Below are positions 1 to 4,921 of a stretch of DNA of 5,636 bases, piece by piece (positions within the stretch are counted from its first letter, which is position 1; each line of letters opens with the position of its first letter). The position numbers and the translations under genes are program-made. Below the pieces are notes generated by a model. The model was not told where the DNA came from. It made no database searches and saw only the letters and a program-made list of their open reading frames with translations. Source of the stretch: a bacterium (GTDB taxonomy: Bacteria > Verrucomicrobiota > Verrucomicrobiae > Opitutales > Opitutaceae); assembly GCA_021780625.1 (NCBI GenBank), contig JAJXYI010000676.1, forward strand, positions 1-5,636, in the 5' to 3' direction.

Positions 1-9
1 TTCCGATCT
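1..9. other. Illumina adapter remnant at contig edge (artefact)
   Basis: The first nine bases, TTCCGATCT, are identical to the 3' end of the common Illumina TruSeq adapter (…GCTCTTCCGATCT). They sit exactly at the sequence edge. Read on the minus strand they turn the end of the metY frame into Ile-His-Arg-Ser-Glu, where the family almost always has Ile-His-Pro-Ala-Ser. The genomic sequence therefore probably begins at base 10, and the last three residues of the truncated protein are not real. A chance 9-base match is possible, but its position at the very edge together with the broken conserved motif makes that unlikely. Confidence 0.85.
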
Positions 10-1164
10 GTGAATCGCGAGCGACTTGGCGTCGCCGATGTTCGCCAGGTGTGAAAACAGCTTGAGCGACTCGATGAAGGTTCGACCGGCCTCGAAGCCT
101 CCCTTGACGCCGAAGCCCAGGAGGCCGCCGAAGCCGTTGGTGAGGTATTTCTTCGCGGCGGCGTGGGACGCGCAGGACTTGAGGCCCGGGTAGTTGACCC
201 ACGCGACCTTCGGGTGGCTGGCGAGCAGCTCCGCGGTCTTCATCGCGTTCGCGCAGATGCGCTCCATGCGCAGGTGCAGGGTCTCAATGCCCTGCAGCAT
301 CAGGAACGCGTTGAAGGGCGAGATGCAGCCACCGATGTCGCGCAGGAGCTGGAGGCGCATCTTGAGGATGTACGCGACGTTCGCGCCGCCGGCCGGAGGG
401 AATGCCTTGAAGGCGTCCCAGTGCACGAGCCCGTGGTAGCTCGGGTCGGGCTTGGAGAAGCCGGGGAACTTCCCGTTGCCCCAGTCGAAATTGCCGCCGT
501 CGACGACGATGCCGCCCAGCGAGGTGCCGTGGCCGCCGATATATTTCGTGGTGGAATGGACAACGATGTTGGCGCCCCACTCGAAGGGCCGGTTGAGATA
601 GGGCGAGAGGCAGGTGTTGTCGATGATCAGCGGGACGCCGGCCTCGCGGGCGATGACGGCGACCTCGGCGAACGGGAAGATGTTGAGCGCGGGGTTTCCG
701 AGGCCCTCGCCGTAGAAGGCCTTGGTGTTCGGGCGCAGCGCGCGGCGGAAGGAGTCGGGATCGTTGGCGTCCACGAACGACACCTCGATGCCGAGCTTGG
801 GAAGGGTGTAGTGAAAGAGATTATACGTGCCGCCGTAGAGCTGGGAGACGGACACGATGTGGTCGCCGGCGCCGGCGATGTTGAGGATTGCGTCGGTGAT
901 GGCCGCCTGGCCCGAGGCGTGGGCCAGGGCGCCGGAGCCGCCCTCGAGCGCGGCGACGCGCTGCTCGAAGACATCCGTCGTCGGATTCATCAGCCGTGTG
1001 TAGATGTTTCCGAGTTCCTTGAGCGCGAACAGATTCGCGGCATGCTCGGTGTCGCGGAAGACGTAGCTGGTCGTCTGGTAGATGGGAACGGCTCGCGAGC
1101 CGGTGGTGGGGTCCGGGGTTTGGCCGGCGTGGAGGGCTTTGGTACCAAGTCCTTGATAACTCAT
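1..1164 (-). CDS. metY: O-acetylhomoserine aminocarboxypropyltransferase (O-acetylhomoserine sulfhydrylase), C-terminus missing
   Basis: This is a cytoplasmic PLP enzyme of the Cys/Met metabolism family; MetY members join O-acetylhomoserine and sulfide to give homocysteine for methionine synthesis. The ATG at 1164 opens 388 codons that run off the left edge; the family is usually about 430 residues, so roughly 40 are missing. Visible motifs in order are: N-terminal [20 protein letters not shown] (11-30); YTRLMNPT (55-62), with Tyr and Arg expected to touch PLP phosphate of the partner subunit; SGQAA (84-88); LYGGTYNLF (109-117); GEGLGNP (152-158); DNTCLSPYL (182-190), with the PLP-ring Asp182; and [11 protein letters not shown] (203-213), with the Schiff-base lysine Lys207. 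The insert VDGGNFDW (221-228) favours MetY over cystathionine gamma-synthase or MetZ. AAGGG lies 10 nt before the ATG as a weak ribosome site. The last three codons are adapter-derived. No metX or other methionine gene is next to it in the window. Confidence 0.93.
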   Translation of the reverse strand, partial: MSYQGLGTKALHAGQTPDPTTGSRAVPIYQTTSYVFRDTEHAANLFALKELGNIYTRLMNPTTDVFEQRVAALEGGSGALAHASGQAAITDAILNIAGAGDHIVSVSQLYGGTYNLFHYTLPKLGIEVSFVDANDPDSFRRALRPNTKAFYGEGLGNPALNIFPFAEVAVIAREAGVPLIIDNTCLSPYLNRPFEWGANIVVHSTTKYIGGHGTSLGGIVVDGGNFDWGNGKFPGFSKPDPSYHGLVHWDAFKAFPPAGGANVAYILKMRLQLLRDIGGCISPFNAFLMLQGIETLHLRMERICANAMKTAELLASHPKVAWVNYPGLKSCASHAAAKKYLTNGFGGLLGFGVKGGFEAGRTFIESLKLFSHLANIGDAKSLAIHRSE

Positions 1165-1193
1165 GGCGTTCGAACCCTTGCCAGATTCCGCCG

Positions 1194-1217
1194 CGGGTCA
1201 ACCCGGTGCTGATATCA
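1194..1217 (-). promoter_or_regulatory. Two small palindromes in the metY leader (possible operator)
   Basis: Between the repeat element and the metY start lie CGGGT-CA-ACCCG (1194-1205) and the 8-bp palindrome TGATATCA (1210-1217), 30 to 53 bp before the ATG. They could be a regulator site in the promoter or leader. Both are short enough to arise by chance, and I see no clear -35/-10 pair with them. I also saw no SAM-I, SAM-II or SAH riboswitch core in this leader. Confidence 0.2.
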
Positions 1218-1255
1218 CATCGTCCCGCTGCCGGGCGGCTCCGGAGGGAGGATTT

Positions 1256-1467
1256 ACAGGGATGGAGGGGATGGAAGGGATGGGGGTGAGGCGAAGCCGC
1301 GGACTGATCTTCGATTGATTCGCTGACCGCAAAGCCCATTCGAGTTCTTGGTACCGTGCGTTTCTCTGTGCCTCTGCACAGGGACAGAGTGATGGGTATG
1401 TCATTCGATACAGGGATACCCGCCGTCCCAGCCGAACCCCCATCCCTTCCATCCCCTCCATCCCTGT
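1256..1467. repeat. Inverted-pair repeat element with perfect 32-bp arms made of 9-nt G-rich units
   Basis: The left arm (1256-1287) and right arm (1436-1467) are exact reverse complements over 32 bp, with a 148-bp spacer. Each arm is itself a degenerate tandem array of 9-nt units: ATGGAGGGG, ATGGAAGGG and ATGGGGGTG in the left arm, preceded by ACAGGG. Another copy of ACAGGGAT lies inside the spacer at 1410-1417, and CCCTGT is repeated just outside the right arm. The element fills the gap between the methyltransferase stop (34 bp away) and the metY leader. No target-site duplication is visible at its edges and it encodes nothing, so a MITE is possible but unproven. It resembles the dispersed short repeats that punctuate intergenic DNA in some environmental GC-rich genomes; that comparison is from memory. 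Confidence 0.85.
1363..1384. repeat. Central hairpin of the 1256-1467 element
   Basis: CTGTGC (1366-1371) and GCACAG (1376-1381) form a perfect 6-bp stem with a CTCT loop. It extends to nine pairs (one G-T wobble) at 1363-1384. It lies about 12 bp from the exact centre of the larger inverted repeat. Its surrounding text, CTCTGTGCCTCTG, has an 8-nt internal period. No T-run follows on either strand, so it is not a standard intrinsic terminator. Confidence 0.5.
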
Positions 1468-1501
1468 TAACCCTGTATTTCGTTCCCGCTGACCGGGGAG
1501 C

Positions 1502-2260
1502 TCAGGCGTCGCGCGTGAATTCGCCGAACGCGGTGACGACGGGGCGCCCCTGGCCGTAGCACCAGTTTTCCGGCGAGAAATCGGGGGTGTCCCGGGGTGT
1601 GCGCTCGTTCAAGCCGGCGAACAGGGCCTGGAGTTCCCCTGGCGAAAAGTAGCGAACGCCGGCCGCGTAGGGCACCGGCTCGGGGGAACAGTCGGTGGTG
1701 ATCAGCAGCCGGCCGCCGGGTTTGACCACGCGGTGAAGCTCGGCCACCGCGCGGTCGACGGCGGGGATGTGCTCGATCACCGACAGGGCGACGACGGCAT
1801 CGAAGGTGCCGTCGGGATAATCGATCGCGGTCGCGTCCAGGGCATGAACCGTCACGCCGGCTGCGCGCATTGCGCGGGTCCAGGTGAAGTAGAAGGCTTC
1901 GGTCGACTTCCTGGGGGCGAGTCCGACGCGCCGCATCAGACTCTTGGTCAGGCGCTGGCGTAACAGGTCTGTGGCGACGACGGAAGCGCCGCGCCTGGCC
2001 AGATAGGCGGCGAGGTAGGTGTTGAACGCACCGACGTCGAGCACGCGGGCCCCGGTGGGCAATCCCTCGAGCGCGCCGAGGATCTTCCAGAGTTCCCAAT
2101 CGCGCATGCGCAGGGGAGTGCGGATGGAGGGACCGACGATCGCTCGGACGCGGGCGTCGTATCCGTCGAGGACGGACTGCGCATCGCTGGTGAGTTCGCG
2201 GCGTCGGAAAAATTGCATGAAGCGCTGAGTTAGGCCGGAGAGCCGCGGAAAATCACGCAA
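1502..2260 (-). CDS. Class I SAM-dependent methyltransferase (Methyltransf_11-like)
   Basis: This is a predicted soluble methyltransferase with a Rossmann-type SAM fold; the substrate cannot be told from sequence. The SAM site is at 73-84 (VLDVGAFNTYLA), where Asp75 and Gly77 are kept but the later glycines of the usual GxGxG loop are replaced by Phe-Asn. VVATD (94-98) supplies the acidic residue at the end of strand 2. DATAIDYPDGTFDAVVALS (142-160) followed by VIEHI is the typical motif II/III region, and VVKPGGRLLI (178-187) is the post-motif strand. The start is TTG at 2260, 16 bp after the yjbQ stop, with only a weak GGA upstream. The alternative ATG at 2218 (238 aa) has no visible ribosome site, so the TTG is preferred but not certain. 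Close spacing points to co-transcription with the YjbQ-family gene. The C-terminus (about 190-252) is specific to this protein and shows no motif I recognise. Confidence 0.88.
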   Translation of the reverse strand: MRDFPRLSGLTQRFMQFFRRRELTSDAQSVLDGYDARVRAIVGPSIRTPLRMRDWELWKILGALEGLPTGARVLDVGAFNTYLAAYLARRGASVVATDLLRQRLTKSLMRRVGLAPRKSTEAFYFTWTRAMRAAGVTVHALDATAIDYPDGTFDAVVALSVIEHIPAVDRAVAELHRVVKPGGRLLITTDCSPEPVPYAAGVRYFSPGELQALFAGLNERTPRDTPDFSPENWCYGQGRPVVTAFGEFTRDA

Positions 2261-2276
2261 ATGTTTCCAGGCGCCG

Positions 2277-2690
2277 TCAGGCCCAGACCGTCACAATCAG
2301 CTGGCGTTCGTGAGCCGCCCGCCGGTGTTCCCACAGGTAGAGGCCCTGCCAGGTGCCCAGCAGCAGGCGTCCGTCGCGAAATGGGATCGTCTCGGAGGTG
2401 CGCGTGAGGGCCATCTTGATGTGGCTGGGCATGTCGTCGTCGCCCTCGAGCGTATGGGTGAAGTGAGGATCGCGCTCCGGGACGAGCCGGTCCAGCCACG
2501 CCTCGAGGTCGTGGCGCGCGCTCGGGTCGGCGTTTTCCATGATCACGAGCGACGCGCTGGTGTGGCGGCAGAAGACGTTGACGAGGCCCGCCGACGCTCC
2601 GCTCTGTGAGACGAGACGCGCCACCTCGTCGGTGATCTCGATCATGCCCTGGCCGCGCGTGCGAATGGTGACTGTCTCCTGGTGGATCAT
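2277..2690 (-). CDS. yjbQ: YjbQ/UPF0047-family protein (secondary thiamine-phosphate synthase-like)
   Basis: This 137-residue protein has the full family length and all its signatures: an N-terminal HQETVTIRTRGQGMIEIT (3-20), CRHTSASLVIMENADP (41-56), HTLEGDDDMPSHIK (79-92) and LGTWQGLYLWEHR (111-123). The conserved His, Asp, Glu and Asn residues cluster in a putative metal/active site. Family members such as E. coli YjbQ have weak thiamine-phosphate synthase activity that can replace ThiE, but the physiological reaction is not settled. The start ATG at 2690 matches the usual N-terminus of the family. The only SD-like bases, AGG, touch the ATG directly, which is an odd spacing. It is the first gene of a probable two-gene unit with the methyltransferase. 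No other thiamine gene is present in the window. Confidence 0.93.
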   Translation of the reverse strand: MIHQETVTIRTRGQGMIEITDEVARLVSQSGASAGLVNVFCRHTSASLVIMENADPSARHDLEAWLDRLVPERDPHFTHTLEGDDDMPSHIKMALTRTSETIPFRDGRLLLGTWQGLYLWEHRRAAHERQLIVTVWA

Positions 2691-2711
2691 CCTAAATTCG
2701 GCGATTGAATG

Positions 2712-2865
2712 GAACAGAAGGCAACGAAGGGAACGAAGAACAAACCGCTTACCACAGAATTGAGAGCGTTGATTGATTCACCGTATGGCTGAGTGATTTT
2801 CGGCTCGGTGATAACGGGTAATCGCTTGGCTTGGCCTTCTTTGTTATCTTCGTTTCCTTCTGTTC
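2712..2865. repeat. Inverted pair of 28-nt arms built of 9-nt AACGAAG units
   Basis: The left arm (2712-2739) and the reverse complement of the right arm (2838-2865) match at 24 of 28 positions. Both divide into 9-nt units. On the left these are GAACAGAAG, GCAACGAAG and GGAACGAAG; on the right, read in reverse, GAACAGAAG, GAAACGAAG and ATAACAAAG. The spacer is 98 bp and contains a possible 6-bp stem, TCACCG (2778-2783) with CGGTGA (2806-2811). The left arm begins 22 bp upstream of the yjbQ start, so a yjbQ promoter would have to lie in or beyond this element. No coding sequence or target-site duplication is seen. Confidence 0.75.
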
Positions 2866-2935
2866 ACTGCGTTTTTTGGGATCATGCAGCGTTCAGACGA
2901 AGCGAAGGGCGCGGGGAATACAAGGCGGGGCAAAA

Positions 2936-3055
2936 GAAGCGAGAAGCGGGGAGAATCTAGAATTTAGGAGCTTGAATCTAGGAGGAAACCACCCGCGTCC
3001 TGCGCCCTCGGCGCGCTGGATGCATTCTCGATTCTCGCTCCTCACTGCTCGCTTC
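2936..3055. repeat. Facing arrays of degenerate 7-nt repeats (imperfect inverted pair)
   Basis: From 2936 to 2984 seven consecutive 7-nt units can be read: GAAGCGA, GAAGCGG, GGAGAAT, CTAGAAT, TTAGGAG, CTTGAAT and CTAGGAG; all have G at position 4. On the opposite strand, 3055 down to 3021 reads as five units: GAAGCGA, GCAGTGA, GGAGCGA, GAATCGA and GAATGCA. The two arrays are imperfect reverse complements with a 36-nt gap. The right array ends 13 bp beyond the stop codon of the sigma54 regulator, so in RNA it might help end or protect that transcript, though no T-run is present. The stretch between the two repeat pairs (2866-2935) shows nothing recognisable. Confidence 0.7.
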
Positions 3056-3068
3056 TTCCTCAGCCCGG

Positions 3069-4526
3069 TCACGCCGCGCGGTCGGTCGCTGCGCCGGTCG
3101 GGATGCCCAGTGCCTTGATCTTATAGGCGAGGGTGCGCGGACTGATGCCGAGGATGCGCGCGGCTTCGCGGCGATTTGAGGCGACCCGCGCGAGCGTTTC
3201 GCGGATGAGGCGGGCCTCGACCTCCGCAACGCTCGCGCCGGCCTCCACGGAGAACAGCGTGCGGCCTGCAGTGGACTGGGCGCGTTCAGGAAGGGGAGGC
3301 GCGAACTCGGGGCCGATCGAGGCTTCGCGCACGGTGACCATGAGCCGCTCGATGAGATTGCGCAGCTGCCGGATATTGCCGGGCCAGGGGTGACGGGCGA
3401 GCGCCTCCAGGAATTCCGGGCTGAAGTGCTTGCGGCGGCGTCCGTGACGCGCGGAGAAGTGCGCGTTGAACGACTCGACCAGCGCCGGGATGTCCTCGGG
3501 GCGCTCGCGCAGGGGAGGGAGGGCGAATTCGACGATGTTGAGCCGGTAGAGAAGGTCTTCACGGAAGCGGCCCTCGTTGGCCCAGCGGGCCAGGCTGCGG
3601 TTGGTGGCGGCGACGATGCGCACGTCAGCGCGCACGGGTCGGGGGCTGCCGACGGGTCGGAAGACGCCGTCCTCGAGCACGCGCAGCAGGTCGCCCTGTC
3701 CCTTCGGACTGAGGTCGCCGATCTCGTCGAGGAACAGGGTGCCGGCCGCGGCCGACTCGAAGGCGCCGGGCCGGTCGGCGACCGCGCCGGTGAAGGCACC
3801 GCGCACGTGGCCGAAGAGTTCCGATTCAATCAGCGTATCGGGCAGCCCTGCGCAATTGATCGCGACGAACGGACCCTGCCGGCGAGCGCTGCGGTCGTGG
3901 ATTGCGCGGGCGACGAGTTCCTTGCCCGTGCCGCTCTCGCCGGTAACCAGAACGGGCACGTCGGTGCCCGCCACCTCGATCACGGTGTCGGCGATGCGGC
4001 GCATCTCTGTGCTCGTGCCCACGAAAATGTCGGGCGCCGCGCGCCGCTTCAGGCTCTGCCGTAGCTTCGGGTCCTCGGCCACCAGGGCCTGGCGCTCGAG
4101 CGCTCGCCTCACCGCCGCAAGCAGGGCCTCGCGCTCCACCGGCTTCGGTAGAAAATCACGGGCGCCGAGATGCATCGCGGCCACCGCGTCGCCGACCGAT
4201 CCGCCCTTGCAGCACAGGATGAATTCCGTGTCGGGCGAGAGCCCCCGGACCCGGTTCACCAGGGTCGTCACATCCACATGCCCCGCCTCGTAGCCGACGA
4301 CGGCGAGATTCAGCGCCTCGGATGCCGCGTAACGCTCGACGTGGGCCTCCGTGCCCGCGGACAGCACGCGGTAGCCGATGTCCTCGAGCAGCGACGAAAG
4401 CTGGGCGAGTTCCCTGGGTGAGCGGTCCAGGACGGCGATAGTGATATTGGAAGGGATCAAGCCGGCGGAAGATGCAAATATTGCATCGCATGGGAAGATA
4501 ATATTGCACCAAAAGCCGCCTGCCAC
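3069..4526 (-). CDS. NtrC-type sigma54-dependent activator with degenerate receiver domain
   Basis: This is a cytoplasmic DNA-binding activator that would use ATP to open sigma54 promoters. Numbered from GTG 4526, residues 28-142 are a receiver-like domain. The conserved Lys is present (Lys128 in FLPKP), but the phospho-acceptor position is Gly78 (LAVVGYEAG), the switch Thr/Ser is Cys, and only one acidic-pocket Asp (Asp34) remains. The AAA+ domain is complete: Walker A GESGTGKE (196-203), the sigma54-contact loop GAFTGA (243-248), Walker B TLFLDEIGDL (263-272), sensor I ATNR (307-310), the arginine-finger region RFREDLLYRLN (320-330) and sensor II WPGNIRQLRN (381-390). A Fis-type helix-turn-helix occupies about 432-475 (REAARILGISPRTLAYKI). 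Start choice is open: GTG 4526 has GGGAG two bases upstream, but the first 22 residues look non-conserved and overlap a duplicated DNA motif, so TTG at 4460 (463 aa) may be the true start. No sensor kinase is adjacent. Confidence 0.92.
   Translation of the reverse strand: MAGGFWCNIIFPCDAIFASSAGLIPSNITIAVLDRSPRELAQLSSLLEDIGYRVLSAGTEAHVERYAASEALNLAVVGYEAGHVDVTTLVNRVRGLSPDTEFILCCKGGSVGDAVAAMHLGARDFLPKPVEREALLAAVRRALERQALVAEDPKLRQSLKRRAAPDIFVGTSTEMRRIADTVIEVAGTDVPVLVTGESGTGKELVARAIHDRSARRQGPFVAINCAGLPDTLIESELFGHVRGAFTGAVADRPGAFESAAAGTLFLDEIGDLSPKGQGDLLRVLEDGVFRPVGSPRPVRADVRIVAATNRSLARWANEGRFREDLLYRLNIVEFALPPLRERPEDIPALVESFNAHFSARHGRRRKHFSPEFLEALARHPWPGNIRQLRNLIERLMVTVREASIGPEFAPPLPERAQSTAGRTLFSVEAGASVAEVEARLIRETLARVASNRREAARILGISPRTLAYKIKALGIPTGAATDRAA
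4467..4508. promoter_or_regulatory. Duplicated AT-rich motif with 17-bp palindrome at the regulator's 5' end
   Basis: GATGCAA-ATA-TTGCATC (4471-4487) has perfect 7-bp arms around a 3-nt centre, unusual in this GC-rich DNA. The surrounding GGAAGAT…AATATTGCA block occurs twice in direct orientation, at 4467-4485 and at 4493-4508, the first copy carrying three extra bases. The AATATTGCA cores are 23 bp apart, about two helical turns. The two copies fall in different reading frames relative to the upstream GTG start, so the repetition is at DNA level and suggests a protein-binding site, for example for autoregulation. If so, translation should begin downstream at TTG 4460. Confidence 0.5.
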
Positions 4527-4921
4527 GTCTCCCGCGATTGCGGTGGCCGGCGTGGGTTAAGCGGGAAGTATCCGATTTTCAGTGACTTCCGGTCCAACGG
4601 TCCGGCGTGGCAGGGAATAAGCAGGCTTGGAGGGCGTGACCCGGAATCCATCCCTGCAGGCATCTGCCTCGCCGGGCGCCCTCGACGGCGCCGCGGGCGG
4701 ATCCTGCGCGCCCGCGAACGGGCGTCCGGGACTCCTGCCTCTGGTTACCTCCCGAGACACGAACGCCGCGCCCAGTCGTGGTGTCGATGCCGCGCGTCCG
4801 CCCACCCCGGCGGCGCACAAGGGGGAGGACTGTTAGGCCCGGAATCCTCCGGCCCCGTCCCATCCCGCCGCCACTGCCCGCCGCCCGAAAAGGGGGCCGG
4901 GCGCGGTCGCACTTTTCTCCG
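4527..4921. other. Divergent non-coding gap between regulator and membrane-protein genes
   Basis: No convincing gene lies here. The open frames on both strands are rich in Arg, Pro, Ala and Gly and look like GC-driven chance frames. Structures seen are an inverted repeat GGAAGT (4564-4569) with ACTTCC (4585-4590) in a less GC-rich stretch, where a minus-strand promoter for the regulator is plausible (TTGGAC and GATACT about 19 bp apart, weak). There are also a GC hairpin with 8-bp arms (CGCGGGCG 4692-4699, CGCCCGCG 4709-4716) and a smaller GGCGCC pair (4675-4692). Neither hairpin has a T-run. Confidence 0.6.
4608..4623 (+). promoter_or_regulatory. Weak sigma54-like promoter candidate
   Basis: TGGCAGGGAATAAGCA has GG and GC exactly ten bases apart, as in the -24/-12 consensus TGGCAC-N5-TTGCA. 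TGGCA and the final GCA match, but the TT before GC is AA. It points toward the DUF1275 gene, leaving a leader of nearly 300 nt. It is listed because a sigma54 activator gene is divergent to it; a chance match is quite possible. Confidence 0.2.

Noticed and set aside
163..1212. A 349-codon open frame on the plus strand
   Set aside because: It lies antisense to metY, whose minus-strand frame carries all the family motifs. The long plus frame is a product of high GC codon positions.
1165..1255. A SAM-sensing riboswitch upstream of metY
   Set aside because: The gene context suggested one, but I found no conserved core of SAM-I, SAM-II, SAM/SAH or SAH aptamers by eye. A covariance-model search would settle it.
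1256..1467. The 32-bp inverted repeat as an intrinsic terminator
   Set aside because: The loop would be 148 nt and no T-run follows either arm, so it does not fit a standard terminator.
1256..3055. CRISPR array
   Set aside because: Repeats are short-period or inverted, with no regular repeat-spacer pattern and no cas genes.
3390..4293. Long plus-strand open frames over the regulator gene
   Set aside because: They mirror the sigma54 activator gene, have biased composition and show no recognisable domain.
4503..4530. Sigma54 promoter on the minus strand starting at TGGCAG near the GTG start
   Set aside because: The -24-like TGGCA is followed by TTTT where the -12 GC should be, so the essential dinucleotide is missing.
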